DNA from: an uncultured Clostridia bacterium
GTDB lineage: Bacteria > Bacillota > Clostridia > Saccharofermentanales > Saccharofermentanaceae
DNA length: 41,339 nucleotides
Assembly: GCA_937876985.1 (NCBI GenBank)
Contig: CALEFT010000025.1
Span: 1-41,339 of the forward strand
Direction of reading: 5' to 3'
Shown here piece by piece: positions 6,261 through 15,353 of the stretch. The notes beneath the pieces are model-generated. The model was not told where the DNA came from, ran no database searches, and saw only the letters and a program-made list of their open reading frames with translations. The first letter of the stretch is position 1. Each line of letters opens with the position of its first letter. Both the position numbers and the translations under genes were made by a program.

Positions 6261-9047
6261 ATGGAAAATCCGTATTCAAAGTCAGTCGAGGAGATCAGAA
6301 GCGCGCTCGGCACAGACATTGAGAAGGGACTAACTTCGGAGAAGGCAGCAGAAATCCTCGTGAAGAATGGTCCAAACACATTGGGAGAAGAGAAGAAGAC
6401 TCCACTATGGAAGAGATTCCTATCACAGTTCGCAGACGCAATGGTATTCATTTTGCTCGCTGCTGCTGGTCTTTCAGCTTTCATGGCTGCGAAGGAAGGT
6501 GGATTCGAGGGATGGATTGACGTAATCGTAATTTTGGCGATTGTAATCCTTAATGCAATTTTGGGAGTTTATCAGGAGGGTAAGGCTGACGAAGCTATCG
6601 CTGCCCTCAAGAAAATGAGCTCACCACAAACAAAGGTAATCCGTGACGGCAAGGTTCTCCTTGTTGATTCCGCGGACGTAGTAGTAGGCGATATCGTTAA
6701 CCTAGACGCAGGCGACTCAATCTCTGCAGATATCAGACTTATTACTTCTAGCTCACTTAAGGTAGAAGAGGCTTCCCTTACAGGTGAATCAGTCCCTGTC
6801 GAAAAGGATGCGACTGCAATCCTCACAGACGATTGCTCTATTGGTGACCGTAAGACAATGCTTTACATGGGTACAGCAGTTACATATGGCCGTGCACGCG
6901 GTATCGTAGTTGCTACAGGTAAGGACACAGAGCTTGGAAAGATTGCTAACAAGCTTTCTAACATCGAAGATGAGATGACTCCACTACAAAAGAACTTAAA
7001 CCAGCTCGGTAAGATTCTTGCGGTAGTATGTATTATTGTTTGCCTAGTAGTATTCTGTGTAGACGTATTCTTGCAGGGTGCTTCATGGGATGAATCCCTC
7101 ATGACAGCCGTTTCTCTTGCAGTTGCTGCTATTCCAGAGGGCCTTTCCGCAGTAGTTACAATCGTACTTGCAATTGGTATGACAAAGATGGCGGCCAACA
7201 AGGCTGTTGTTAGAAGACTTCTTGCAGTTGAGACACTTGGCTGCGTAGACGTTATTTGCTCCGACAAGACTGGTACACTTACACAGAACCAGATGACAGT
7301 TAAGAAGCTTTACGATGGTGAGAAAATCGTTGATGTTTCTGGTAATGGCTATGGTCCTGAAGGTCAGTTACAGGATGCTAATGGCAACAAGGTAGAACTT
7401 GATAGTAAGCTTGATCTCCTCGTTAAGGCGGCTGTTCTTTGTAACGACGCATATATCGCAATTGACGAGAGTGGAAACTATTCTTGTATCGGTGACCCAA
7501 CAGAGGGTTCACTTACAACACTTGGTACAAAGTGCGGAATCGTTAGAGACGATGCTTTCAAGAAGTATGAGCGTATGGGTGAGCTACCATTCGATTCAGA
7601 CAGAAAGATGATGACAACATACAACAAGAACATCCTAACAGAGGCTGATAGATACATCTCCTTTACAAAGGGTGCTCCGGATATCGTGCTTTCTCGTTGT
7701 ACTAAGTATTTCAATGGAACAACTGAGGTTCCAATGACAGCTGAGCAGATGAAGAAGATTGAGGAAGAGAACCACAACTTCGCTACAAAGGCTATTCGTG
7801 TACTTGCTTTCGCATACGGTAAGCACACACTAGAAGAGGCTACTGAGCCAGACTTCGATCACGAGAAGGATATGACATTCATTGGTCTTATCGGAATGAT
7901 TGACCCAGCTAGAGAAGAGGCAAAGGACGCTATCGCAGTTTGCCAGAAGGCTGGTATTCGTGCAGTAATGATCACTGGTGACTACAAGGATACAGCAGTT
8001 GCTATCGCACAAGACCTTAACATGATGGGTGATAGTGAGCACGCTGCAAACGCAATGAGCGGAAGCGAGCTTGATAATGTATCTGACGAAGAACTCTTGG
8101 AACTTTGCGAGACAACAAATGTATATGCACGTGTATCTCCAGAGCACAAGGTAAGAATCGTTACAGCACTTCGTAAGAAGGATCACATCGCTTCCATGAC
8201 TGGTGACGGTGTTAACGATGCTATGGCACTTAAGTCCGCCGACATCGGTGTAGCAATGGGTATCACAGGTACAGATGTTGCTAAGAACTCAGCTGACATG
8301 ATTCTCATGGATGACAATTTTGCTACTATCGTTAAGGCAGTAGAAGAGGGTCGTGTAATTTACTCTAATATCCGTAAGTTCGTAAGCTTCCTACTATCTT
8401 GTAACGTTGGTGAGATTCTTGTTATCTTCTTGATTTCACTTATTCCGGATTCACTAGTTCCTGGTATCGCGGCTCCACTTACAGCTATTCAGCTATTGTG
8501 GCTTAACCTTGTAACAGACTCATTCCCAGCACTTGCTCTCGGTAGAGAGAAGGGTGAGCCAGACATCATGTCTGTTCCACCACGTCCAAAGAATGAGCCA
8601 ATTATTAACAAGGCAATGATGAGCAATATCGCAGTTCAGGCTGTTGCAATCTTCGTAACAGTATTCACAGCATTTATTCTTGCACTTACAACTTCCTCTG
8701 ACTTCTTCTTTGGTTCTTCTGTAGAGAAACTCACAGGTGCTAGAACAGTTGCATTTGCAACACTTATTCTTGCTGAGTTGTTCCGTGCATTCGCTGCACG
8801 CTCTGAGAATGTTTCTGTATTCAAGATTGGTCTATTCTCCAACAAGTTCATGAACATTTCTGTTCTTGGTGCACTTGCACTCTTGTTCGCAGTAATTTAC
8901 ATTCCTGGAGTAAACACTGTTTTCGAGGCTGTTGCACTTAACGCTTCAGCATGGCTAGCAATTATTCCACTTGCACTCATTCCATTTACATGTAGTGAGG
9001 TCTTCAAGGTTATCCGTGGTAGCCTTAAGAAGAACAAGAAGGCATAA
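6261..9047 (+). CDS. P-type Ca2+-transporting ATPase (type II)
   Basis: This 928-aa protein has the full P-type ATPase set: an N-terminal cation-ATPase domain (YSKSVEEIRSALGTD...), TGES at 174-177 in the actuator domain, and PEGL at 292-295 in TM4, the Ca2+-site motif. D335 of CSDKTGTLT is the phosphorylated aspartate, and TGDGVND at 647-653 is the hinge. The C-terminal cation-ATPase domain holds TM5-TM10 (GEILVIFLISLIPD, LLWLNLVTDSFPALALG). PEGL and NLVTDSFPA point to Ca2+ pumping of the SERCA/PMCA type rather than K+ or Cu+. It sits in the cytoplasmic membrane. The ribosome binding site is AAGGAGA. No partner gene is adjacent, and transcription may run on toward secG. Confidence 0.95.
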   Translation: MENPYSKSVEEIRSALGTDIEKGLTSEKAAEILVKNGPNTLGEEKKTPLWKRFLSQFADAMVFILLAAAGLSAFMAAKEGGFEGWIDVIVILAIVILNAILGVYQEGKADEAIAALKKMSSPQTKVIRDGKVLLVDSADVVVGDIVNLDAGDSISADIRLITSSSLKVEEASLTGESVPVEKDATAILTDDCSIGDRKTMLYMGTAVTYGRARGIVVATGKDTELGKIANKLSNIEDEMTPLQKNLNQLGKILAVVCIIVCLVVFCVDVFLQGASWDESLMTAVSLAVAAIPEGLSAVVTIVLAIGMTKMAANKAVVRRLLAVETLGCVDVICSDKTGTLTQNQMTVKKLYDGEKIVDVSGNGYGPEGQLQDANGNKVELDSKLDLLVKAAVLCNDAYIAIDESGNYSCIGDPTEGSLTTLGTKCGIVRDDAFKKYERMGELPFDSDRKMMTTYNKNILTEADRYISFTKGAPDIVLSRCTKYFNGTTEVPMTAEQMKKIEEENHNFATKAIRVLAFAYGKHTLEEATEPDFDHEKDMTFIGLIGMIDPAREEAKDAIAVCQKAGIRAVMITGDYKDTAVAIAQDLNMMGDSEHAANAMSGSELDNVSDEELLELCETTNVYARVSPEHKVRIVTALRKKDHIASMTGDGVNDAMALKSADIGVAMGITGTDVAKNSADMILMDDNFATIVKAVEEGRVIYSNIRKFVSFLLSCNVGEILVIFLISLIPDSLVPGIAAPLTAIQLLWLNLVTDSFPALALGREKGEPDIMSVPPRPKNEPIINKAMMSNIAVQAVAIFVTVFTAFILALTTSSDFFFGSSVEKLTGARTVAFATLILAELFRAFAARSENVSVFKIGLFSNKFMNISVLGALALLFAVIYIPGVNTVFEAVALNASAWLAIIPLALIPFTCSEVFKVIRGSLKKNKKA

Positions 9048-9071
9048 TTACTTCGCGGTGTAAATAATCAT

Positions 9072-9100
9072 TTGCAACTAGTAATATGTTGTGATATTAT
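9072..9100 (+). promoter_or_regulatory. Promoter of secG
   Basis: TTGCAA and TATTAT are separated by exactly 17 bp, 60 bases before the secG ATG. Confidence 0.6.
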
Positions 9101-9159
9101 CTAACGGCTAATAATTTGAGTAATAATAAATTCTTATAATATAAATTTGGAGGCACAAT

Positions 9160-9408
9160 ATGAGCGTTATTTCTATTATTTTTGCAGTATTAGATATCGT
9201 TTTTGCAATCGCAATGATTATTCTTTTCTGCGTACAGGAAGGTAATGACAACGGAATGGGTGTTATCGCAGGAGGAGCTGATTCATTCTATGGCAAGACA
9301 CAGGGCCGTTCTTTCGAACAAAGACTTAAGAAGCTAACAACAATTTGCGTAATTGCATTCGTTATTTCTTCTGTGCTTCTTTACCTCGCAGTTTCTCGCG
9401 GTTGGTAA
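9160..9408 (+). CDS. secG: Preprotein translocase subunit SecG
   Basis: This 82-aa protein has two membrane helices (about 4-24 and 56-76) joined by the typical SecG loop: QEGNDNGMGVIAGGADSFYG, then KTQGRSFEQRLKKLT. SecG assists SecYE/SecA export across the cytoplasmic membrane. Ribosome binding site TTGGAGG. Often secG is followed by rnr and smpB in Firmicutes; here it is monocistronic and ends in a strong terminator. Confidence 0.93.
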   Translation: MSVISIIFAVLDIVFAIAMIILFCVQEGNDNGMGVIAGGADSFYGKTQGRSFEQRLKKLTTICVIAFVISSVLLYLAVSRGW

Positions 9409-9438
9409 TTTATATTTGCTAGTTTAGATAGTGATATT

Positions 9439-9479
9439 AATCGTCTTGTATGTGGCAACACATATGAGACGATTTTTTG
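9439..9479 (+). terminator. Intrinsic terminator after secG
   Basis: A 16-bp stem starting AATCGTCT and ending AGACGATT (two G-T pairs) encloses a GCAA tetraloop and is followed by a T-run. Confidence 0.9.
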
Positions 9480-9882
9480 CTATTTGAATATTTCAGTATT
9501 CCGTTTGTCAACACACTTTATTGAAGTTGATAATATCTCATAGAATATTATAGCTGCTTCATTGTTGGACAATTCTCTTTAGTTACGATAAGAATTGATT
9601 TTCTTGATTTTTATCGTAGTCTGTCACATTATAAGTTCGCATCCACCCATGGTAGATACCCCCACTCATATAAAAATAGTTTTTTTATTTTATATGAGTT
9701 TGCATATAAGTCACCACAAACAGTCGTCTTCTTAATGCATATAATAATCGAAGACTCTAGACATGCTAGCTTATTTGTAAAAAGATGGTGGTTTGATGCA
9801 AATAGCGATATAATATGTAGATGTGATTTCCTGTTGGTGTATAAGTATTTACGAATCAGGAATATAGCTGGAGGAATTTTTA
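9480..9882 (+). other. 403-bp intergenic region upstream of murC with hairpins
   Basis: No convincing gene is seen here. The region has a 12-bp perfect inverted repeat, ACTCATATAAAA (9664-9675) with TTTTATATGAGT (9688-9699). A TATAAT sits near 9809 (GCGATATAAT). A TTCCTG...CAGGAA pair (about 9832-9862) lies just before the murC ribosome binding site and could fold in the leader. TTGTCA near 9506 followed by GATAAT could be a second promoter. Confidence 0.4.
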
Positions 9883-11346
9883 ATGGAAACATCTAACGTA
9901 GCAGAGATTCAATCCTTGGATATGCTTCCAAGAGGTTCGAGAATATATTTTATTGGAATTGGCGGAATTTCTATGAGCGGTCTTGCTCTCATGGCGAAGG
10001 GCTTCGGATTTGAAGTTGGCGGTTCGGATATGCATTTATCTGAGCGCACTAGAATGCTTGAGGAGAAGGGTATCAAGGTTTTTGATAAACAGTGTAGAGA
10101 GAGCATTGAACTTTTTGGTGCAGATTATATTGTTAAGACGGCTGCAATTTTGCCAAAGAATCCAGAAGTTGCTTATGCACTTGAGAATGAACTTCCTATT
10201 TTTGATCGTTCTGAATTCTTAGGACTTATCACGAGAAGCTATTCGAAAGTAATCAATGTTGCTGGTACACATGGTAAGACTACTACTACTGCAATGCTTT
10301 CAATGATGATGATTGAAGCAGAAATTGATCCTACTGTGCACTTAGGTGCAGAGCTCGATGCATTTGGTGGAACAATTAGAATGGGTGCTGATAGGAAGAT
10401 GCTTGTTTCAGAGGCTTGCGAATTTAAGAGAAGTTTTCTTGAGTTCCGTTCTACAACAGCTGCAATTACTAATGTTGACCATGATCATGTTGACTGCTAT
10501 CCAACTCTTGAAGATGTAATTGATGTCTTCGCGAAGTTTATTGATAAGCTAGTACCTGGTGGCAATGTAGTTGTTACTGGTAGAGATAAGAACCTTGCAA
10601 AGAGTATTAGTCTAGCAAAGGATTCTGGTAATGAATTTAATCTATATGCTTGTGTTGTTGAAGGAGATAATATTGCAGCAAATGACTTTGATAATCTTGA
10701 GGTTAGCGGAGTGATTGAGGCATGCAATGTGAACTTTGATAAGGGAACTCCATGCTTTGATGTTAAGTGGCTTGGCAAGATTGTTGGTCATGTTGAACTT
10801 TTGATTCCTGGTAAGCACAATGTTGATAATAGCCTTATTGCGCTAGCTAGTGCGCTTCTTAATGGAGTGCCAGCTGATAAGGCGATTAGTGCGCTAAACA
10901 AGTTTACTGGTGCAGATGGTAGATATGAGGTTAAGGGTAAGTATAAGGGTGCTACTGTTGTAGCTGACTATGCTCACCATCCAGCAGCAGCTGTTGCTAC
11001 GATTGATGCAGCAAGTCATATGCCACATAATAAGATGTGGGTTGTGTTCCAGCCACTTACGTTTAATAGGACGAAGATGCTTTTCGAGGAGTATGTAGAG
11101 GCACTTAAGAATTGTCCGAAGGTGATTTTTGATGAGATTTTTACTGACAGAGAGGTTGATACTTTGGGTGTGTCCAGTAAGCATATCGCGGACAGGATTA
11201 ATAGCGAGGGCGGCGATGCAGAATTCTATGACGATAAGCAGAAGATTATTGATAGATTGGATGAGCTTGTAAGCGAGGGTGACCTTGTGCTCATTCTTGG
11301 ACCGGAAGATATTAGAGAATTAGGAGATGTATTAGTTAAACTATGA
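9883..11346 (+). CDS. murC: UDP-N-acetylmuramate--L-alanine ligase MurC
   Basis: This 487-aa Mur ligase adds L-Ala to UDP-MurNAc with ATP in the cytoplasm, the first amino-acid step of peptidoglycan stem synthesis. The N-terminal domain has the MurC signature IYFIGIGGISMSGLALMA, with the Rossmann-like GxGGxSMSGLA. The ATP loop is GTHGKTTTT at 128-136. The central domain has ITNVDHDHVDCY, and the C-terminal domain has GADGRYEV and DYAHHPAA, where the family has DDYAHHP. The length is as usual. Ribosome binding site CTGGAGG. The stop overlaps the start of the next gene (ATGA), so the two are translationally coupled. Confidence 0.96.
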   Translation: METSNVAEIQSLDMLPRGSRIYFIGIGGISMSGLALMAKGFGFEVGGSDMHLSERTRMLEEKGIKVFDKQCRESIELFGADYIVKTAAILPKNPEVAYALENELPIFDRSEFLGLITRSYSKVINVAGTHGKTTTTAMLSMMMIEAEIDPTVHLGAELDAFGGTIRMGADRKMLVSEACEFKRSFLEFRSTTAAITNVDHDHVDCYPTLEDVIDVFAKFIDKLVPGGNVVVTGRDKNLAKSISLAKDSGNEFNLYACVVEGDNIAANDFDNLEVSGVIEACNVNFDKGTPCFDVKWLGKIVGHVELLIPGKHNVDNSLIALASALLNGVPADKAISALNKFTGADGRYEVKGKYKGATVVADYAHHPAAAVATIDAASHMPHNKMWVVFQPLTFNRTKMLFEEYVEALKNCPKVIFDEIFTDREVDTLGVSSKHIADRINSEGGDAEFYDDKQKIIDRLDELVSEGDLVLILGPEDIRELGDVLVKL

Positions 11347-12920
11347 ATCGAAAGATTACAGGTTTAGTTGGCGCGGTTGCGGTTTTGCTTAGCCTTCTTA
11401 TTATGGTGGGCTTATATGTGGCGTCTTTTGTTGGTGTACATGAGAATTCGCCAGTTGTGATTTACTATGGTAGCGAAGAAATTGGTGGCGTGCATAATAT
11501 GTTGCCGCTTACTAGTCTTCGTAATAGTATGGCTTCGTGTGGCTTCGAATTGGACTTGATTGAACCTGATGCGTCTAGTGTTCCAGAAGGTGAGCTTGGT
11601 TACTATGTTCCTGGTAAGTATACTGATAGAGATGTTGTGGTTATTGCTTCTGGTGATATGGCGATTCCTGCGATGAACGAGCTTTCAGACACTCCTAATG
11701 TGGTTGGCTTCGTTCTTATTAATCCAGTAAATGACGGCAACTTCTCGATGGAAGCTTTAAGCCAGCAAAATCCTGCTTCTAGGGTAGCGATTTTTGTAGC
11801 AGATGGTGTTACTGATGTAGCTGTTAGGGATGCGCGTAATATCTATGAGCGTTTGTCTGGTGAGGACGCGCTTTATGGAATTTCTATATCGGATGATTCA
11901 TTGTTTGGTGCCACTACATATATTAATCCTGCTGATACGCGACAGCTTTCTATTTTGCCAGGCGGTATTTTTGGCGGCGGCTCTATTGGCATAGGAAGCT
12001 CGGAGGAGATTTCTCGTGGCATGCTTTTTAATGTGGGCTTCCAGGCACAGCTTGCTAGCTATCTTGGTGCGTTCTTCGAGGAATACAACTCGGCTAGATT
12101 TGCTTCATGGAACATTCTTCTCGTTATCGCGGTGATGCTTTTTGCATTTGGCGTGCCTTTTTTCCTCTTGAATAAGAAGCGCATTAGCTTTTTGCCGTCT
12201 TTATCCAAAGCCGCGTCTTCCTTGAACCAAGCCTATAGCGAAAAGCGCCAGCTCTTCCAAACCAAGGCTGATCGCAGGAATAAGGTTGCTACTGTTGTTA
12301 CAGGTATTCTTGCGGTGCTCGTTGTTGTCTTTACATTTGTCTCGATTTTTGTAGGAGAAATCTCATTCATGGTGCCTGTTTTGCTTTGTGCTTTGCCATG
12401 TGTGTTCTATCTTGTGTTGGCGATGCCGGATTTCTTGTTTTATATTGGAAACAGGCGTTCGTATAAGATTAAGTCTAAGGCGAAGTCTTTGCAGATGGTG
12501 ATTATTCTGGTGCCAGCTATTTTTGTGTTGCTAGCCTTGATGAACATTGTTGGGCTGTTTTCTTACGAGATGAGTGGAATTCAAGTCGTTCTTGCTTTGT
12601 TGTTGGCACTTCTTGATTTTGTGTCGATTTCTGTTATTACGAGTTCGGAGATTATTAGAATTACTCGTAGTCAGCAGGTGTATAAGCCAGCATCGAGTAA
12701 TATCAAGTTTTATATTGTGATGCTTCCAGCTATATTCGCGATTTTGATGGGGCTTATTACTCGATTCGAGATTGCTGTTATTGGCGGAATGTGCGCTATT
12801 ATTTTGTATGTGGTGCCGATGCTTTTCGCGGCGGTCCAGAAAAGGCACACAGGAAGTCCTTTGGCGACTGGGTTAACGCATGGCTTGTTGTATTTTGTTT
12901 TACTGCTTGCTTTCCTTTGA
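11343..12920 (+). CDS. Polytopic membrane protein with large extracytoplasmic N-domain
   Basis: This 525-aa protein has one N-terminal membrane helix (about 6-32), then an extracytoplasmic domain of about 220 residues. From about residue 256 there are roughly eight more helices, with a basic cytoplasmic loop at about 281-320. The outer domain looks alpha/beta, with strands such as VVIYYG, DVVVIASG and VVGFVLINP, and could be a degenerate alpha/beta-hydrolase-like fold, but no catalytic triad is identifiable. Its ATG overlaps the murC stop by 4 bp, so it is translated with murC. That suggests, without proving, an envelope or cell-wall role. Not recognised as a known family. Confidence 0.8.
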   Translation: MNRKITGLVGAVAVLLSLLIMVGLYVASFVGVHENSPVVIYYGSEEIGGVHNMLPLTSLRNSMASCGFELDLIEPDASSVPEGELGYYVPGKYTDRDVVVIASGDMAIPAMNELSDTPNVVGFVLINPVNDGNFSMEALSQQNPASRVAIFVADGVTDVAVRDARNIYERLSGEDALYGISISDDSLFGATTYINPADTRQLSILPGGIFGGGSIGIGSSEEISRGMLFNVGFQAQLASYLGAFFEEYNSARFASWNILLVIAVMLFAFGVPFFLLNKKRISFLPSLSKAASSLNQAYSEKRQLFQTKADRRNKVATVVTGILAVLVVVFTFVSIFVGEISFMVPVLLCALPCVFYLVLAMPDFLFYIGNRRSYKIKSKAKSLQMVIILVPAIFVLLALMNIVGLFSYEMSGIQVVLALLLALLDFVSISVITSSEIIRITRSQQVYKPASSNIKFYIVMLPAIFAILMGLITRFEIAVIGGMCAIILYVVPMLFAAVQKRHTGSPLATGLTHGLLYFVLLLAFL

Positions 12921-12990
12921 TAGTGGCGTAAATCAAGTTTTTATTATATTATAGAAGATATTCTTTAAGTTCAGTATTGGAGGATTGAAG

Positions 12991-14007
12991 ATGGCAACAA
13001 CAATTAAGGATATTGCGCGAATTACAGGAACGTCGATATCCACTGTATCTAAGGCTCTTAACGGAGGAAACGTGCTTGAGCCGAAGAGAACTGAGATTCT
13101 CAATGCTGCGAAGGAACTCAATTATAAGGCTAATCCTATTGCTAGAGGAATGAAGACGAAGCGCACTCGTACAGTCGGAGTGCTCATTCCAAATCTCGAA
13201 GATTTCTATGGTGTAAGTATTCTTGCTCAGGTTAGCAAGTGTATGTATGAATACGATTACAGCACTATCGTATGCGACTATCAGTTCGTGAACGAGACGG
13301 ATACCAATATTGCAGAGAAGATTAATTTCCTCATGAATTATTGTGTGGATGGAATTATTGTTCAGCCAGTTAGTGTGAAGTCGGAAGATTTAGCGGTTGC
13401 TCGTAATGCGAATATTCCGGTTGTTTTCGTGGATGTCGAGGACAAGGATAATTATCACGATTCAGTAGTAATTGACAACAAGAAGGTTGCATATGAGATT
13501 ACAAGCCAGTTTATCGAGAATGGACATAAGCAAATTGCAATCATTACTGGTGGTAGCGGTGCTAGCACAAATGATGACCGTATCGAAGGTTATAGGGCGG
13601 CTCATCTTGATAATGGCTTGTCTGTGATTCCTGATTATGTATATAAGGAAGATATTGTTAATGAAGAAAGCGGATATAGGGGCATGGAGAAATTTATGCG
13701 ACTTGATAATCCACCAACATGCGTTTTTGCTGCTGGACACGACCTCATGACGGGTGCGCTTACATACATTTCTGAGAACAATATCTCGATTCCTGAGGAT
13801 GTTTCTTTTATTGGCTTTGAGAATAGGGAGCTTGCTCGTGTCTTTAATCCACGACTTACTATTGGTATGCAGCCAATGGATGAGATTGCCAAGATGGCTT
13901 CCGAGCTTTTGTATATGCGAATGACTGGTGACAAGGGAGTAGCGCGTAAGCGTAAGGTTAATACAGTAATCGAGTATGGTAATTCTGTAAAGAAGCTCGA
14001 AGAGTAA
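12991..14007 (+). CDS. LacI-family transcriptional regulator
   Basis: This 338-aa regulator starts with a LacI HTH: TTIKDIARITGTSISTVSKALNG, followed by the hinge helix NPIARGMKTKRT. The periplasmic-binding-protein-like sensor domain starts TVGVLIPNLEDFYGVSIL and contains FIENGHKQIAIITG and the usual C-terminal subdomain, ending SVKKLEE. It probably binds a sugar or a nucleoside-type effector. The ATG at 12991 is chosen over a TTG at 12985, because GGAGGA is at 12979-12984. No transport or catabolic gene is adjacent, so targets are elsewhere, or possibly at the palindrome near 16930. Confidence 0.92.
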   Translation: MATTIKDIARITGTSISTVSKALNGGNVLEPKRTEILNAAKELNYKANPIARGMKTKRTRTVGVLIPNLEDFYGVSILAQVSKCMYEYDYSTIVCDYQFVNETDTNIAEKINFLMNYCVDGIIVQPVSVKSEDLAVARNANIPVVFVDVEDKDNYHDSVVIDNKKVAYEITSQFIENGHKQIAIITGGSGASTNDDRIEGYRAAHLDNGLSVIPDYVYKEDIVNEESGYRGMEKFMRLDNPPTCVFAAGHDLMTGALTYISENNISIPEDVSFIGFENRELARVFNPRLTIGMQPMDEIAKMASELLYMRMTGDKGVARKRKVNTVIEYGNSVKKLEE

Positions 14008-14046
14008 GCGTATATAATAGTCGTAACGAAGTATTTCAAAAAGTGT

Positions 14047-14074
14047 TTGACATAATCCATCGTGATGGTATAAT
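14047..14074 (+). promoter_or_regulatory. Promoter of the rplU-prp-rpmA operon
   Basis: Consensus TTGACA and TATAAT with a 16-bp spacer; the -10 is also preceded by TGG (extended -10). This is the strongest-looking promoter in the window, as expected for ribosomal protein genes. Confidence 0.85.
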
Positions 14075-14080
14075 GGTTCG

Positions 14081-14190
14081 GTGACCGCATGTGCCGGGCC
14101 TTTTAAATTGCGCGTTTTTCGAGAAGCTTTATTAGAAGCAAGACGAAGAAGAGCATGCCTAGGTAGACAGCGAGACTGGAAGAACAGGAG
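14081..14190 (+). promoter_or_regulatory. Ribosomal protein L21 leader (candidate)
   Basis: The untranslated leader before rplU has GCCGGGCC, a hairpin-rich middle, then GCATGCCTAGGTAGAC and CGAGACTGGAAGAACAGGAG. It resembles the L21 leader known upstream of rplU in Firmicutes, where it is thought to control the operon through r-protein binding. The match is from memory of the motif. A covariance search with the Rfam L21_leader model would decide it. Confidence 0.6.
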
Positions 14191-14198
14191 GACACAAT

Positions 14199-14504
14199 AT
14201 GTACGCAGTAATTTTGACAGGCGGAAAGCAGTACAAGGTAGCTGTTGGTGAGGAAGTATTCATCGAGAAGCTCGAGGGTGAGGCAGGAGATGCTATCACA
14301 TTCGATAATGTACTAGCTGTTTCAGACGACAACGGTATCGTAGCTGGTGATGCATGTAAGGCTACAGTTTCTGCTGAGATCGTTAAGCAGGGCAAGAACA
14401 AGAAGGTTGTTGTTTTCAAGTACAAGCCAAAGAAGGGCTACCGTCGTAAGAACGGACACAGACAGGCTTATACACGTGTACGCATTACAGCTATCAATGC
14501 TTAA
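14199..14504 (+). CDS. rplU: 50S ribosomal protein L21
   Basis: This 101-aa protein begins MYAVILTGGKQYKVAVGEEV and ends with the conserved basic segment KKGYRRKNGHRQAYTRVRI, standard for bacterial L21. It binds 23S rRNA near L20. Ribosome binding site CAGGAGG. It is the first gene of the rplU-prp-rpmA operon behind a strong promoter and structured leader. Confidence 0.97.
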   Translation: MYAVILTGGKQYKVAVGEEVFIEKLEGEAGDAITFDNVLAVSDDNGIVAGDACKATVSAEIVKQGKNKKVVVFKYKPKKGYRRKNGHRQAYTRVRITAINA

Positions 14505-14527
14505 TGTGACTAATTGAACCTTGATAT

Positions 14528-14902
14528 ATGATTACTATTATAGTTGATTACAAGTCAGTAGAAGATAAGACAATTTCGCAGGTTCATTTCTCTGGACATG
14601 CGGGTTATGCAGATATTGGACATGATATTATTTGTTCGGCTGTGTCTGTTCTTCTATTAACAGCAATTAATTCTATCGAAGAGATTGTTGGAATCAATAA
14701 CTTCTATCGAATTCTCGAAGGAAACGATAACGAAGTAAATGCTTCGATTTTTGTCCCAGAGGATTTGCAGCTAGATGAAGATAAGTCAAGAGACGTTCAG
14801 CTTCTTCTAAGGAGTATGTTGATTGGACTTGATGCAGTCAAGACTTCATATAGAGATGAAGAGAATAATGAAGAATATATCGAGATTATTTACAGTAAAT
14901 AA
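14528..14902 (+). CDS. prp: Ribosomal-processing cysteine protease Prp
   Basis: This 124-aa protein has the Prp signature GHAGYADIGHDIICSAVSVL, with catalytic H24 and C36. Prp removes the short N-terminal extension of L27 before ribosome assembly in Firmicutes and related bacteria. The cognate cleavable leader is present in the L27 gene immediately downstream. It lies between rplU and rpmA, the conserved position for this gene. No strong ribosome binding site is visible just before the ATG (AACCTTGATAT), so translation may depend on rplU. Confidence 0.94.
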   Translation: MITIIVDYKSVEDKTISQVHFSGHAGYADIGHDIICSAVSVLLLTAINSIEEIVGINNFYRILEGNDNEVNASIFVPEDLQLDEDKSRDVQLLLRSMLIGLDAVKTSYRDEENNEEYIEIIYSK

Positions 14903-14923
14903 AAGCACATCGGAGGTGTAAAA

Positions 14924-15205
14924 ATGATTATGATGAATTTACAGCTCTTTGCTCATAAGAAGGGTATGGGTTCGACAAAGAACGGTCGTGACTCAGAGTC
15001 CAAGAGATTAGGAGCTAAGAAGGGCGACGGACAGATCGTTATTGCTGGTAACATTCTCGTTAGACAGCGTGGAACAAAGATTCATCCAGGTGTAAACGTT
15101 GGAATCGGATCTGATGATACACTCTACTCCCGTATTGATGGCCGTGTTAAGTACGAGCGCGTTGGTAAGGATAAGAAGCAGGTTAGCGTATATCCTGTAG
15201 AGTAA
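14924..15205 (+). CDS. rpmA: 50S ribosomal protein L27 with Prp-cleaved leader
   Basis: This 93-aa protein starts MIMMNLQLFAHKKGMGSTKNG. LQLF-AHKKG is the Prp cleavage motif, so the mature L27 should start at A10. The rest (GRDSESKRLGAKKGDGQIVIAGNILVRQRGTKIHPG...) is canonical L27. The mature N-terminus reaches the peptidyl transferase centre. Ribosome binding site GGAGGTG. A terminator follows 23 bases after the stop, so obg is mainly transcribed separately or by read-through. Confidence 0.97.
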   Translation: MIMMNLQLFAHKKGMGSTKNGRDSESKRLGAKKGDGQIVIAGNILVRQRGTKIHPGVNVGIGSDDTLYSRIDGRVKYERVGKDKKQVSVYPVE

Positions 15206-15228
15206 TCGACAATTGTTAGACGACAAAT

Positions 15229-15268
15229 CGGTCTGTTGGACGTAAATTTCCGGCAGACCGTTTTATTT
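15229..15268 (+). terminator. Intrinsic terminator after rpmA
   Basis: CGGTCTG...CAGACCG, extended by GG/CC, is followed by TTTTATTTC. Confidence 0.85.
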
Positions 15269-15290
15269 CTATTTCTGTTTGCATTTTATG

Positions 15291-15306
15291 CCCTTTTCGA
15301 AAAGGG
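15291..15306. repeat. 16-bp perfect palindrome CCCTTTTCGAAAAGGG
   Basis: This perfect palindrome lies between the rpmA terminator and obg and is followed by CGAGGGCG. CTTTTCGAAAAGGGCGAGG recurs at about 3040-3058 inside the ArsR-type gene. It is one member of the TTTTCGA motif family discussed in the findings. Confidence 0.75.
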
Positions 15307-15353
15307 CGAGGGCGCAAAAACCAAAGTATTCTAGAAGGAACCGGTAGAAGAAG

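Noticed and set aside
9629..9892. An 87-codon minus-strand frame
   Set aside because: No ribosome binding site; it overlaps the murC start and a hairpin in the intergenic region.
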